Shown here piece after piece: positions 32,516 through 42,190 of a stretch of 64,000 bases of DNA (the stretch's first letter is position 1; each line of letters opens with the position of its first letter). The stretch is from assembly GCF_002160755.1 (NCBI RefSeq), contig NZ_NFLE01000005.1, forward strand, positions 83,022 to 147,021. Direction: 5' to 3'. The position numbers were made by a program, and so were the translations under genes. The notes under the pieces were generated by a model. That model was not told the DNA's origin and searched no databases. It saw only the letters and a list, made by a program, of their open reading frames with translations. This DNA comes from Lachnoclostridium sp. An14. Lineage in GTDB: Bacteria > Bacillota > Clostridia > Lachnospirales > Lachnospiraceae.

Positions 32516-33556
32516 ATGAAGATGGAACGAGGGGCAGGAAGGCGGTCCGGGAGAAGGAGAACCGAAAAACGGCAGAACACAAGGCGTCATGGGGGTGTTT
32601 CTGGTGGAAAAAGGTTTGAGGTGCGGACAGATCTGGCGCTGGAGAGCAGGGAGAACGTGCGCGGTGCCGGGAGGTTTCCGGATGGGGTGGTATTCCGGGA
32701 GTGGAAGGACGGAGGGATCTCCCTCACGGAGGTACAGGTGGAAAACGACCGCGGGGCGAAGGCCCTGGGGAAACCGGTGGGGATTTATCTGACCCTGGAA
32801 GCGGGAAAGCTGGGGGAAAAGGACGAGGGCTATCACGAGGACGTGGCGGAGGAGCTGGCGGCCCAGCTAAAAAGGCTCGCCTGCAAAGCCCTGAAACGGA
32901 AACGGGAGCAGGGCTTTCCAGGGATCCATGTGCTGGCGGTGGGCCTGGGAAACCCTTACGTCACCCCGGACTCCCTGGGGCCGCGGGTCTTAGGAAATGT
33001 GCGGGTGACGAGAAAGGTGGCGGATGACGGGGATCTTCCTGTGCTCAGCGGGATTGTGCCGGGAGTGATGGCTCAGACGGGGATGGAGACGGCGGAAATC
33101 CTGCGGGGCATTATCCGGGAGACGCAGCCGGATCTGGTGATCGCCATTGACGCCCTGGCAGCCAGGAGCATCCGCCGTCTGGGAACCACCATCCAGCTGA
33201 CAAACACCGGCATCCACCCAGGCTCCGGCGTGGGAAACCACCGCCACGGGCTGACGGAGGAGAGCCTGGGAATTCCAGTGCTGGCCATCGGCGTGCCTAC
33301 GGTGGTGGGAGCCCCGGCCATTGCCCAGGATACGGTGGCGGCGGTGGCGGCGGCCCTGGAAAAGGGGAGCCGCACCAAGGGCGTGGGGAACTGGTTGGAG
33401 CAGATGGGGGCAGAGGAACAGTACCAGCTGATCCGGGAGGTGCTGGATCCGGAGCTTGGCCAGCTTTACGTGACGCCCCCGGACATTGACGAGACGGTGA
33501 AACAGCTGAGCTTTACCATATCGGAAGGAATCCACCGGGCGTTTTACGGCATATGA
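32516..33556 (+). CDS. gpr: GPR germination endopeptidase (spore protease)
   Basis: 346 residues from ATG 32516 (AGGAAGGAG upstream). After a basic ~40-residue pro-region comes RTDLALE, the region where GPR zymogens are cut. Further family blocks are HVLAVGLGNPYVTPDSLGP, GIVPGVMAQTGMET, DALAAR and GIPVLAIGVPTVV. GPR degrades small acid-soluble spore proteins at germination; this is direct evidence that the organism sporulates. The stop overlaps the spoIIP start (ATGATGA). Confidence 0.93.
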   Translation: MKMERGAGRRSGRRRTEKRQNTRRHGGVSGGKRFEVRTDLALESRENVRGAGRFPDGVVFREWKDGGISLTEVQVENDRGAKALGKPVGIYLTLEAGKLGEKDEGYHEDVAEELAAQLKRLACKALKRKREQGFPGIHVLAVGLGNPYVTPDSLGPRVLGNVRVTRKVADDGDLPVLSGIVPGVMAQTGMETAEILRGIIRETQPDLVIAIDALAARSIRRLGTTIQLTNTGIHPGSGVGNHRHGLTEESLGIPVLAIGVPTVVGAPAIAQDTVAAVAAALEKGSRTKGVGNWLEQMGAEEQYQLIREVLDPELGQLYVTPPDIDETVKQLSFTISEGIHRAFYGI

Positions 33557-35217
33557 TGATAGAAGGTGATGTTGAGAGAGTGGGTGGACGGGTGAGGATT
33601 GGGAGACGAAGGGGATGGGGCCGCCTGGCGCTGGCCCTCTGTACGGCGGCGGCCCTCTGGGGCGGCAGAGAGCTGTGGCTGCCTGATGTAGGCAAAGAAA
33701 CGGGAACACCGGTGTTTCAGGAGCTGGGGGCGGAGGCGGCCAGAGCCTGCCTGAGATTTGTCTGGAACGGCCACTACCCGGCGGGAAGGCCCTGGGCGGA
33801 TGGGGCAGGAATAGTGGAGCTGGCCCTCCGCACCGTGCCTTCCTACCGGCTGGGAAAGGAGCGGCAGGAGCTGGAGCGGATGAAGGAAGGGCGGGATCCG
33901 GCCTTTTCAGACTATCTGAAAAACCAGAGGTTTTACGCGTCCTATGAGGCATTGGGAGCCGGGAGCGGGGCGGCGGACGCCGCTGGGAGCGGCACAGCCG
34001 GGGGAAATGAGGCGGCATCAGGTGGAGGCTCTGCCATCGCCGAACCAGCCGGGACGGCGGATATAAAAGGTCAGTCATCGGAATCATCCGGATCCGCAGC
34101 GTCGGACAAAGCCAGCGGGTCATCCGGAGCGTCTACAGCCGAAACGTCCATACCCGGGACGCCGGGCCAGGAAAGCCAGGCGTCCGAACCTGCCGAAACC
34201 GCGGATACAGAAAGCCAGGCGTCCGAACCGGCGAATACAGAAGGTCAGACGTCCGAACCAGCCGGATCCGAACCGGCAGCCACAGCCATCCAGCCATCCT
34301 CTCCAGGACTTCCGGCGGCTGTGGGAGAGGGAGGGCTGATCATCAGCAGCGCCCTGCCGGAGGCTCTCTCCGGAAACGCCTTTGCCGCCCTTCCATCCGG
34401 CCAGGAGTCCCGGAATTCCCAGGCTGCCTCCGCCCGCCCGGTCACCGGCCAGACCTATTCCCTGGAGCAGCTGGCCGACTACGACTTTCTCATGAAGACC
34501 TTCTACAGCGTCCACCCGTCCACCACCGCCGGCCGGGATGAGATGAACGCGAAAGACCTGCTTTCAAAGGACCTGCGGCTGACAGCAGGGAATGACGCCC
34601 CCCAGATCCTCATCTATCACAGCCATTCCCAGGAGACCTTCGCCGACTACGGGCCGGAGCACCGGGAGGCAACTGTGGTGGGAGTAGGAGCCTATCTGGC
34701 AGAGCTTTTGCGGGCTAAAGGCTACAACGTGATCCATGATACCTCCGTCTACGACCTGCGGGACGGAAAGCTGGACCGCAGCCAGGCCTATACATATGCC
34801 CTGGAGGGGATTACGGCCATTTTGCAGGAAAACCCGTCCATTGAGGTGGTATTAGACATTCACCGGGACGGGGTGGCCGAGGGCACCCATCTGGTTTCGG
34901 AGGTCAACGGGAAACCCACCGCCTCCATCATGTTTTTTAACGGCATGAGCCAGACCCCGGACGGCCCCATCGAATATCTGCCAAACCCTTACCGGGAGGA
35001 CAATCTGGCGTTCAGCCTCCAGATGCAGGTGAAGGCCGCCGCCTATTTTCCCGGTCTCACCAGGAAAATTTACTTAAAAGGACTGCGCTATAACCTCCAC
35101 GTCCGCCCCCGTTCCTCCCTGGTGGAGGTGGGGGCCCAGACCAACACCTACCAGGAGGCGAAAAATGCCATGGAACCGCTGGCAGAAGTTTTAGATATGG
35201 TGTTGCAAGAAAATTAA
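33553..35217 (+). CDS. spoIIP: Stage II sporulation protein P
   Basis: 554 residues: a membrane helix near residues 16-35, then a low-complexity Ala/Gly/Ser/Glu linker (~140-275) with repeated SQASEPA-like blocks, and the C-terminal SpoIIP hydrolase domain (ILIYHSHSQETFADY with the zinc-ligand His, DIHRDGV, and NLHVRPRSSLVEVGAQTNT). SpoIIP is the peptidoglycan amidase/endopeptidase of the DMP engulfment machinery. The linker is long for the family. Coupled to gpr by start-stop overlap, a conserved pair in Firmicutes. Confidence 0.92.
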   Translation: MMIEGDVERVGGRVRIGRRRGWGRLALALCTAAALWGGRELWLPDVGKETGTPVFQELGAEAARACLRFVWNGHYPAGRPWADGAGIVELALRTVPSYRLGKERQELERMKEGRDPAFSDYLKNQRFYASYEALGAGSGAADAAGSGTAGGNEAASGGGSAIAEPAGTADIKGQSSESSGSAASDKASGSSGASTAETSIPGTPGQESQASEPAETADTESQASEPANTEGQTSEPAGSEPAATAIQPSSPGLPAAVGEGGLIISSALPEALSGNAFAALPSGQESRNSQAASARPVTGQTYSLEQLADYDFLMKTFYSVHPSTTAGRDEMNAKDLLSKDLRLTAGNDAPQILIYHSHSQETFADYGPEHREATVVGVGAYLAELLRAKGYNVIHDTSVYDLRDGKLDRSQAYTYALEGITAILQENPSIEVVLDIHRDGVAEGTHLVSEVNGKPTASIMFFNGMSQTPDGPIEYLPNPYREDNLAFSLQMQVKAAAYFPGLTRKIYLKGLRYNLHVRPRSSLVEVGAQTNTYQEAKNAMEPLAEVLDMVLQEN

Positions 35218-35244
35218 AAAAATGGTATGTTATTGTATAGCCGT

Positions 35245-35284
35245 GAGCCGCCGGAATGCCTGGATTTTTCAGGCGGGGCGGCTC
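35245..35284. other. Nested hairpin between spoIIP and lepA
   Basis: GAGCCGCC (35245-35252) pairs with GGCGGCTC (35277-35284) around an inner GCCTG/CAGGC stem. The tail CCTTACA has few T, so it is a weak terminator at best. A possible promoter (TTGCAA 35204, TATGTT 35227) lies just before it. Confidence 0.5.
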
Positions 35285-35351
35285 CTTACAGACCATAGCG
35301 GGCCACCGGCCCGCGAAAACGAAAACACCCCATGAAAGAGGAAGATAATTT

Positions 35352-37163
35352 ATGTCAGCAGACCAGAGCAAAATCAGGAATTTTTGTATCATCGCCCATA
35401 TAGACCATGGCAAATCCACCCTGGCGGACCGGATCATCGAGCGCACCGGCCTGCTCACCAGTCGGGAAATGCAGTCCCAGGTGCTGGATAACATGGATCT
35501 GGAGAGGGAGAGAGGCATCACCATCAAGGCCCAGGCCGTCCGCACCGTGTACAAGGCAAAAGACGGGGAGGAATATATTTTCAACCTCATCGACACCCCC
35601 GGACACGTGGATTTCAACTACGAGGTTTCCAGGAGCCTGGCAGCCTGCGACGGCGCGATCCTGGTGGTGGACGCCGCCCAGGGCATCGAAGCCCAGACCC
35701 TGGCAAATGTTTACCTGGCCCTGGATCACGACCTGGACGTGTTTCCGGTGATCAATAAGATCGACCTGCCCAGCGCCGATCCCGACCACGTGGCCGCCGA
35801 GATCGAGGATGTGATCGGCCTGGAGGCCCATGACGCCCCCAGGATTTCCGCCAAGACGGGACAGAACGTGGAGGAGGTGCTGGAGGCCATTGTCCACAAA
35901 ATCCCGGCTCCCACGGGAGAGGACGACGCTCCGTTGCAGGCTCTGATTTTTGACTCCCTGTACGATTCCTACCGCGGCGTCATCGTATTCTGCCGGGTGA
36001 AGAACGGCACAGTGAAAAAGGGCACGCCCATCAAGCTCATGGCCACAGGGGCCACCTTCGACGTGGTGGAGGTGGGTTACTTCGGCGCTGGCCAGTTCAT
36101 CCCCTGCGACGAGCTTTCCGCCGGCATGGTAGGCTACATCACCGCCAGCATCAAAAACGTCCGCGACACCCGCGTGGGCGACACCATCACCAACCGGGAC
36201 AACCCCTGCGCGGAGCCCCTCCCCGGCTATAAAAAGGTGACACCCATGGTGTACTGCGGCCTCTATCCGGCAGACAGCGCCAAGTATCCCGACCTGCGGG
36301 ATGCCCTGGAAAAGCTCCAGTTAAACGATGCTTCCCTGTTTTTCGAGCCGGAAACCTCCCTGGCCCTGGGCTTTGGATTCCGCTGCGGATTCCTGGGGCT
36401 GCTCCACTTAGACATCATCCAGGAGCGGCTGGAGCGGGAGTACAACCTGGATCTGGTGACCACTGCCCCCGGCGTTATCTACCGGGTGCACAAGACCAAC
36501 GGCGAGATGATCGAGCTCACCAACCCCTCCAATCTCCCCGACCCGTCGGAGATCGAGTACATGGAGGAGCCCATCGTCAGCGCGGAAATTATGGTGACCT
36601 CCGAGTACGTGGGCGCCATCATGCAGCTCTGCCAGGAGCGCCGCGGAAACTATCTGGGCATGGAATACATCGAGGGCACCAGGGCGCTGTTAAAATACGA
36701 CCTTCCCTTAAACGAGATTATTTATGATTTCTTCGACGCCTTAAAGTCCCGCTCCAGAGGCTACGCCTCCTTTGACTACGAGCTGAAGGGCTACGAGCAG
36801 TCGGAGCTGGTAAAACTGGACATCCTGGTAAACAAGGAGGAAGTGGACGCCCTGTCCTTTATCGTGTTCTCCGGCTCCGCCTACGACAGGGGACGGAGAA
36901 TGTGCGAGAAACTGAAGGAGGAGATCCCCAGACACCTGTTTGAGATCCCCATTCAGGCGGCGGTGGGCGGCAAGATCATCGCCAGAGAGACTGTAAAGGC
37001 CATGAGAAAGGACGTTCTCGCCAAGTGCTACGGCGGCGACATTTCCAGAAAGAGAAAGCTTTTGGAGAAACAGAAGGAAGGAAAGAAACGTATGCGCCAG
37101 ATCGGAAACGTGGAGATTCCGCAGAAGGCGTTTATGAGCGTACTGAAATTAGACGATGAGTGA
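35352..37163 (+). CDS. lepA: Elongation factor 4
   Basis: 603 residues, normal LepA length. GTPase motifs: G1 [10 protein letters not shown]3 DTPGH and G4 NKID; then domain II, the elongation-factor-G-like domains and the LepA-specific C-terminal domain ([19 protein letters not shown]). LepA is a ribosome-associated GTPase that acts in initiation or back-translocation under stress. The 3' end overlaps hemW by eight bases, the usual Firmicute lepA-hemW pair. Confidence 0.96.
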   Translation: MSADQSKIRNFCIIAHIDHGKSTLADRIIERTGLLTSREMQSQVLDNMDLERERGITIKAQAVRTVYKAKDGEEYIFNLIDTPGHVDFNYEVSRSLAACDGAILVVDAAQGIEAQTLANVYLALDHDLDVFPVINKIDLPSADPDHVAAEIEDVIGLEAHDAPRISAKTGQNVEEVLEAIVHKIPAPTGEDDAPLQALIFDSLYDSYRGVIVFCRVKNGTVKKGTPIKLMATGATFDVVEVGYFGAGQFIPCDELSAGMVGYITASIKNVRDTRVGDTITNRDNPCAEPLPGYKKVTPMVYCGLYPADSAKYPDLRDALEKLQLNDASLFFEPETSLALGFGFRCGFLGLLHLDIIQERLEREYNLDLVTTAPGVIYRVHKTNGEMIELTNPSNLPDPSEIEYMEEPIVSAEIMVTSEYVGAIMQLCQERRGNYLGMEYIEGTRALLKYDLPLNEIIYDFFDALKSRSRGYASFDYELKGYEQSELVKLDILVNKEEVDALSFIVFSGSAYDRGRRMCEKLKEEIPRHLFEIPIQAAVGGKIIARETVKAMRKDVLAKCYGGDISRKRKLLEKQKEGKKRMRQIGNVEIPQKAFMSVLKLDDE

Positions 37164-38322
37164 TAAGAAAAAGCTGGAGCTGTACATCCACATCCCGTTC
37201 TGCGAGAGAAAATGCGCCTACTGCGATTTCCTCTCCATGCCGGCCACCCTGGGTGTGCAGCGGGGGTATGTGGAAACGCTGATCGACGAGATCATAAAGG
37301 AGAGCGCCGGGGTGCGGGATTATGAGGTGTCCTCCATTTTTATCGGGGGCGGGACGCCCTCTATCCTGCCGGGGGAGTACATTTTAGGCATTTTGCAGGC
37401 GGTGGGGGACTATTTTGACGTGGGGACGGATGCGGAAATCACCATCGAGATCAATCCCGGCACCCTGGATCCCCACAAGCTGGAGTGCTACCGGGAAGGC
37501 GGCGTCAACCGCGTCAGCCTGGGCCTTCAGTCGGCGGACGACTGGGAGCTGCGGGTGCTGGGGCGGATCCATACATACGACGATTTCTTAAAATCCTACC
37601 AGCAGGTGCGCCAGGCAGGCTTTTCCAACGTGAATGTGGACCTGATGTCCGCCCTGCCCGGACAGACCCTGGACAGCTGGGAGCGGACGTTAAAAAAGGT
37701 GCTGATGCTGCGGCCGGAGCACATTTCCGCCTACAGCCTGATCATTGAGGAGGGAACGCCCTTCTTCGACCGCTACGGCAACGGAGGCCAGGCGTTTCCG
37801 CCCCTGCCGGACGAGGACACGGAGCGGGAAATGTACCATGTGACCAGGTCGGTGCTGGAATCCCACGGCTACCACCGGTACGAGATTTCCAATTACAGCC
37901 GTCCCGGCTGCCAGTGCCGCCACAATCTGGGCTACTGGACGGGAGTGGACTATCTGGGGCTGGGCCTTGGGGCCGCCTCCTGCGTCAGCGGGTTCCGGTT
38001 TAAAAAAGAGGAAAATCTGCGGGCCTATATGGAAAAAGCCTCCCAGGCGGATTTTCCGTCCTGCCTCTACAAGGAGATCCACAAGCTGGATCAGAGGGAC
38101 CGGATAGAGGAGTTTATGTTTCTGGGCCTGCGCCTGACGGAAGGAGTGTCGGGAGCGGAGTTTCTGCAGCAGTTCGGCCAGAATATGTGGAACGTGTACG
38201 GCCCGGTGATCGAGGATATGGAGCAGAAGGGCCTGCTCCAGGTAGAGCATCCGCGGGTGTTTCTCACGGAAAAGGGGATGGATCTGAGCAATTATGTGAT
38301 GAGCCATTTTCTGCTGGACTGA
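37156..38322 (+). CDS. hemW: HemW-type radical SAM protein (heme chaperone)
   Basis: 388 residues. The radical SAM motif is [10 protein letters not shown] (Cys16, Cys20, Cys23) after YIHIPF, with the GGGTPS SAM-binding segment near residue 60 and a C-terminal HemN-like domain. The extra cysteine that marks HemN oxidases is absent, so it is HemW rather than an oxygen-independent coproporphyrinogen oxidase. Overlaps lepA by eight bases. Confidence 0.93.
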   Translation: MSDKKKLELYIHIPFCERKCAYCDFLSMPATLGVQRGYVETLIDEIIKESAGVRDYEVSSIFIGGGTPSILPGEYILGILQAVGDYFDVGTDAEITIEINPGTLDPHKLECYREGGVNRVSLGLQSADDWELRVLGRIHTYDDFLKSYQQVRQAGFSNVNVDLMSALPGQTLDSWERTLKKVLMLRPEHISAYSLIIEEGTPFFDRYGNGGQAFPPLPDEDTEREMYHVTRSVLESHGYHRYEISNYSRPGCQCRHNLGYWTGVDYLGLGLGAASCVSGFRFKKEENLRAYMEKASQADFPSCLYKEIHKLDQRDRIEEFMFLGLRLTEGVSGAEFLQQFGQNMWNVYGPVIEDMEQKGLLQVEHPRVFLTEKGMDLSNYVMSHFLLD

Positions 38323-38362
38323 TTTGGGGGACAGCCGGAATCGAAAAAAATAAAAACGGCAT

Positions 38363-38427
38363 AAAAAAGTGCGTATTCCGCCAGCGGCTTTCCTATCATA
38401 GGGAACGCGGTTTCCTGTGCATGAAAA
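38363..38427 (-). repeat. Dispersed multi-hairpin repeat, short copy F
   Basis: On the minus strand the hairpin (…AGGAAACCGCGTTCCCTATG…) is followed by a shortened body ending TACGCACTTTTTT, an internally deleted version of the ~125-bp repeat. It lies between convergent hemW and the MATE gene. Confidence 0.65.
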
Positions 38428-38473
38428 AGCTGCGGTTTTCCGATGCAATATCCGGAAAGCCGCAGCTTTTTCT
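38424..38473. terminator. Bidirectional terminator between hemW and the MATE gene
   Basis: AAAAAGCTGCGG (38424-38435) pairs with the inverse ending at 38471, with additional TTTCCG/CGGAAA pairing; T-runs stand on both strands. Confidence 0.85.
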
Positions 38474-38503
38474 TTTCCTTATCGTTTGTCTTCGTCTGGC
38501 CGG

Positions 38504-39880
38504 TCAGGCATTTTTCTGGGAAAACGTCCGATCCAGCTTTTTAAACATTCTGCGCAGCACCAGCACGGCGGCGATGGCCAGGATGACCTCCGCGGTAGTC
38601 TGGGCGTAGGCCAGTCCGTAGAGGGGGAAGATGGCGTTTAAAATGCAGAGCGCCGGGATCTCCAGCACGATCTTGCGGAGAACGGCAAAGAGGAAGGACT
38701 CCCGTCCCATTCCCACTGCCTGGAACACGCCCACAGCCAGGAAGTCGGTGCACAGGAAGGGCAGGGCCAGGCAGAATCCGCGAAGGAACCGGGTGCCGTA
38801 GGCGATGATTTCCTCATTTTCCATAAACAGCCGGATCAGGGTGCCCGCCTCCAGGCTGTAGAACACGGACATAAACACCATGAAGGAGATGATCACCCTG
38901 GCGGCGAAAAACAGGGTCTTTTTCATCCGCTTGATGTTGCCGGAGGCGTAGTTGTAGCTGATGAGGGGCATGATTCCCTGGGCCAGGCCCTGGGAGATGT
39001 ACATGGGGATCATGCTCAGCTTCTGGGTGATGCCCATGGCAGCCACGGCGTTGGCCCCGTAGACAGCGGTAAAGTTGTTTAAAATGGTCATGCCGGTGAC
39101 GTTTAACAGGTTCTGGATGGCGGCAGGGATACCCACTCCGCACACCCCTAACACCACGTCCCGCTGGAGGCGGAACATCTTCGGGTTGATGCAGACGTAA
39201 GTCTTTCCCCGGCGGACGAACAGCAGCACGAAGAAGTAGAGGCAGGCCACGCAGTTGGAAATGCAGGTGGCAAAGCCGGCTCCTGCCGCGCCCATATGAA
39301 AGCCCCAGGGCAGGATGAAAATGGGGTCCAGCACAATGTTTAACAGACAGCCGCTCATGGTGCCCACGCTGGCGTGGAGGGCGCTGCCCTCGGAGCGGAC
39401 CATGTAGGCCATCACCACGTTTAAGATGGCGGGGGTGGCGCCCAGGCAGGTGGTCCATTTCAAATATCCCGTGGTGGCTTCTGCCGTCTCCGGCGTGGCT
39501 CCCAACAGGGTGAGCAGGGGAGAGAGGAACAGGGTGCACAGCAGGGAAAACAGCAGTCCGGCGGCCACGGAGCAGTAGAAACCGAAGGCGGAGCTGCGGT
39601 AAACGGTGTTGTAGTCCTTTCGCCCCAGGGCGCGGCTCATCATACTGGAGCTGCCCACGCCGAACAGGTTGTTCACGGCGTTGAAGGCTAGGAGCACCGG
39701 CGCCGCCAGGGTGACGGCGGCGTTTTCGATGGGGTTGTTTAACATTCCCACGAAGTAGGTGTCCGCCAGGTTGTAGAGCACCATCACCAGAGAGCTTAAA
39801 ATGGTGGGAACGGCCAGCTTTGCCACCGCGGTGGGGATGGGGGCCTGTTCAAACAGTATGGTCTTACTTTGGTCTTGCAT
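38504..39880 (-). CDS. MATE family efflux transporter
   Basis: 458 residues with about twelve membrane helices arranged as two six-helix bundles, and the MATE hallmarks near the N-terminus (PTILSSLVMVLYNLADTYFV) and the second half (GIPAAIQNLLNVTGMTILNN). MATE proteins export cationic drugs or toxic metabolites in exchange for sodium or protons; the substrate is unknown. Monocistronic on the minus strand, convergent with hemW. The 40-base region upstream of the start codon contains TATAAT-like sequence. Confidence 0.92.
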   Translation of the reverse strand: MQDQSKTILFEQAPIPTAVAKLAVPTILSSLVMVLYNLADTYFVGMLNNPIENAAVTLAAPVLLAFNAVNNLFGVGSSSMMSRALGRKDYNTVYRSSAFGFYCSVAAGLLFSLLCTLFLSPLLTLLGATPETAEATTGYLKWTTCLGATPAILNVVMAYMVRSEGSALHASVGTMSGCLLNIVLDPIFILPWGFHMGAAGAGFATCISNCVACLYFFVLLFVRRGKTYVCINPKMFRLQRDVVLGVCGVGIPAAIQNLLNVTGMTILNNFTAVYGANAVAAMGITQKLSMIPMYISQGLAQGIMPLISYNYASGNIKRMKKTLFFAARVIISFMVFMSVFYSLEAGTLIRLFMENEEIIAYGTRFLRGFCLALPFLCTDFLAVGVFQAVGMGRESFLFAVLRKIVLEIPALCILNAIFPLYGLAYAQTTAEVILAIAAVLVLRRMFKKLDRTFSQKNA

Positions 39881-40084
39881 ATGAATCTTTCCGTCCTTTC
39901 CGAAGGCCGCAAGGAGGCCTGTGAAACTAAAATTAACACTATTATAGCACTAAAAGGGGAAATGTGTACAGATGGGAAGAATTTTCCCGGAACGGCCGCC
40001 GCTTAGGGCCAATGGAAAGATCTGGGGAAGACAAAAAAGAAGGCCGGGCCTTTAATCCCGCCGGTTCTGAATGACCGGGAAAAA

Positions 40085-40168
40085 GAGAAAGAAAGCTCCC
40101 GCCGTCACACCGGCCTGATTTACCGCCGGAAATCAGGCGGCAAATCAGGCCGGAAACGGCGGGAGCTT
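40085..40168 (-). terminator. Very long nested hairpin terminator of the nhaC-iadA-dat operon
   Basis: Three stacked stems: 40093-40105 with 40156-40168, 40110-40121 with 40142-40153, and CCGCC (40123) with GGCGG (40136). On the minus strand a T-rich tract follows. The 76-base, nearly perfect stem is much longer than a usual terminator. The rest of 39,881-40,084 shows nothing else. Confidence 0.8.
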
Positions 40169-40174
40169 CCATTT

Positions 40175-41017
40175 TTACGCGGTTTCCTCCAGGAATTTTT
40201 TCATATAGGCATCCTGGAGCAGCTTTACCAGCTCCGGAGCCTTTCCGCCCACCGGCTGGCCGTTTAAGGAACCGGCCCGGCGGCAGAGCTGGGTGGCGCT
40301 GGACACCAGGATCTCGTCTGCCTCCATGAGCTGTTTCATGGTAAAGGGCGTCTCATCCACAGGGATGCCATGGGCCTTGCAGATGTCGATCATGTGCTTT
40401 CTGGTGATTCCGGGCAGAATCAGATGGTCCGTGGGATGGGTGATGAATACGCCGTCCTTGAAAATGCTGATGTTGCTGTGGGCGCACTCCGTCACCACCT
40501 CGCCCCGGTGGAACACGCACTCGTCACAGCCCAGCTCCTCGGCCTTTTCCGCCGCCATACAGTTGATCATCAGGTTCAGGGTCTTGATGTTGCAGTGGAA
40601 GAACCGGGTGTCCTCCATGTCCGTGAGCTTTAAAAGCTGATCCTGAGGTTTCACCTTCATGGGCTTGATGGTCACCCACAGGTTCGCCTTCACGTCCCCT
40701 TTGGGGAAAATGTGGTTTCTGGGGGCGGTGCCGCGGGTCACCTGCCAGTAGAGCATCTGCTCCGGCGCGTCCACCTTTAGCACCAGCTCCTTTAAAAGCT
40801 GGCCCAGCTCCTCCTTCGTGTAGGGGATCTGGATGCGCACCAGCCCGGCGCTGTTGTAGAGCCGGTCCAGGTGGTCCTGGAGGGCAAAAATATGGTGGTT
40901 GTTCACCATCGTCGCCTCGTAAACGCCGTCGCCAAAGTAGCAGACGCGGTCGTTCATGGGAATCATCATCTCGTCGATGAGGGAAATCCTTCCGTTGTAA
41001 TAAGCCAAGTTTTCCAT
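40175..41017 (-). CDS. dat: D-amino acid aminotransferase (class IV aminotransferase)
   Basis: 280 residues from ATG 41017. Class IV PLP fold with YYNGRISLID, the DRVCYFGDGVYEATMV segment, the PLP lysine in CNIKTLNLM and LPGITRKHMIDIC. The best fit is D-alanine/D-amino-acid aminotransferase, though a branched-chain type or aminodeoxychorismate lyase cannot be excluded. It is the last gene of an operon with the isoaspartyl dipeptidase and a sodium/proton antiporter. That suggests use of damaged or D-form amino acids and peptides. Confidence 0.82.
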   Translation of the reverse strand: MENLAYYNGRISLIDEMMIPMNDRVCYFGDGVYEATMVNNHHIFALQDHLDRLYNSAGLVRIQIPYTKEELGQLLKELVLKVDAPEQMLYWQVTRGTAPRNHIFPKGDVKANLWVTIKPMKVKPQDQLLKLTDMEDTRFFHCNIKTLNLMINCMAAEKAEELGCDECVFHRGEVVTECAHSNISIFKDGVFITHPTDHLILPGITRKHMIDICKAHGIPVDETPFTMKQLMEADEILVSSATQLCRRAGSLNGQPVGGKAPELVKLLQDAYMKKFLEETA

Positions 41018-41018
41018 C

Positions 41019-42179
41019 TTATTCAAATCTGCCTTTCATTTTGATTTCGCCTTTCCAGAGGGCTGTTTTTCCTTTCGCGAACAGGCCGTCGATGGCCAGC
41101 CCGTCTCCCAGCACCAGAAGATCCGCGTCCGCGCCCTCGCGGACACAGCCCTTTACGCCTTCCTTTCCCAGCACCGCGGCGGGGGTGGAGGTCAGTAACT
41201 TCAGGGCCTCCTCTAAGGGGATTCCCCGTTTTGCCAGGCTCTGAATGGTCTTGTGCAGGTACTTGGGGGAGGCGTAGGTCAGGCCGACGCAGTTCCCGTT
41301 TTCATCAAACCGGGGCTGGCTGCCGTAGGCGTCGCTGGACAGGGTCATATGGTCCGCGAAAACGCCGTCCCGGCCAAGAAGGTCCGCGATCTGCCCGGCG
41401 GCCGTCTCGCAGCTCTCCTCGTCGCAGCCGGCGGTGCAGTCCATATATCCTCCCATACGGATCAGCCGCACGCCGTCCTCCATCAGCTCCGGAGTCCGCA
41501 GCATATGGGTGGGAAGGAAATTCTTCACCGGCACGTCGGAGTGCTCCAGGGCGTAGAAAATGGGATCCAGCCGCCCGTTTCCGCTGCCCATGTGGATGGT
41601 CACCAGGCCGGGGGTGCCGCTTAAAAGGCCGGCCCGGCGGGCAGCGGTGCCCAGGGCGATCAGATCCTCTCCCGTGGGATTGGAGCTGCGGTGGTCGGAG
41701 GCGGCCACCTTCACCCCGATCATAGGCGGGATCATCACAATGTCCTTTTCCACGCTACCGGTGATGGTGGTGGGCGGGTAGCAGTAGGCGCTGGTGAGGG
41801 CGTAGGCGGTGATGCCTTCCTCCGTCAGGGCCCGCGCCTTCGCCACCAGGTTTTCCAGGCTTCTGGTGATGCCGTCCGTGCCCAGCAGGCCCACCACCGT
41901 GGCGATGCCGTTGGTGGTGAAGGTGGTCAGCTGGGATTCGGGAACTCTGGAGGCCGGCCCCTGCTCGCCGCCACCTCCCGTGATGTGGACGTGGAGGTCA
42001 ATGTAGGCGGGAGCCAGGATATTTCCCTCCAGATCGAAGGTTTCCACCCCATCCAGGCCCTCATAGCCCTGGATGGAGTCCCGGATCATGAGAATTTTCT
42101 CCCCCGCGATGAGGAGATCCTTTTTTCCCATGGGCGCCGGGCTGTAAACCTGTGCGTTTTTCAGCAGTTTAATCATCAT
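41019..42179 (-). CDS. iadA: Isoaspartyl dipeptidase (beta-aspartyl peptidase)
   Basis: 386 residues of the amidohydrolase superfamily. The metal-binding HVHITGGGGEQGP (near residue 64), the carbamylated-lysine region GVKVAASDHRSS, and the later HMGSGNG and SSDAYGS (catalytic Asp) match IadA. It cleaves isoaspartyl dipeptides from damaged proteins or cyanophycin-like polymers. AAGGAG lies seven bases before ATG 42179. The stop codon is adjacent to the aminotransferase start. Confidence 0.9.
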   Translation of the reverse strand: MMIKLLKNAQVYSPAPMGKKDLLIAGEKILMIRDSIQGYEGLDGVETFDLEGNILAPAYIDLHVHITGGGGEQGPASRVPESQLTTFTTNGIATVVGLLGTDGITRSLENLVAKARALTEEGITAYALTSAYCYPPTTITGSVEKDIVMIPPMIGVKVAASDHRSSNPTGEDLIALGTAARRAGLLSGTPGLVTIHMGSGNGRLDPIFYALEHSDVPVKNFLPTHMLRTPELMEDGVRLIRMGGYMDCTAGCDEESCETAAGQIADLLGRDGVFADHMTLSSDAYGSQPRFDENGNCVGLTYASPKYLHKTIQSLAKRGIPLEEALKLLTSTPAAVLGKEGVKGCVREGADADLLVLGDGLAIDGLFAKGKTALWKGEIKMKGRFE

Positions 42180-42190
42180 ATGTCAACTCC

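Noticed and set aside
32990..34123. 377-codon minus-strand frame over gpr/spoIIP
   Set aside because: Antisense to two clear genes; composition (Pro/Arg/Ser-rich) is that of a shadow.
37156..38322. Oxygen-independent coproporphyrinogen oxidase (hemN)
   Set aside because: The HemN-specific extra cysteine is absent after CxxxCxxC and the gene is next to lepA, as for hemW.
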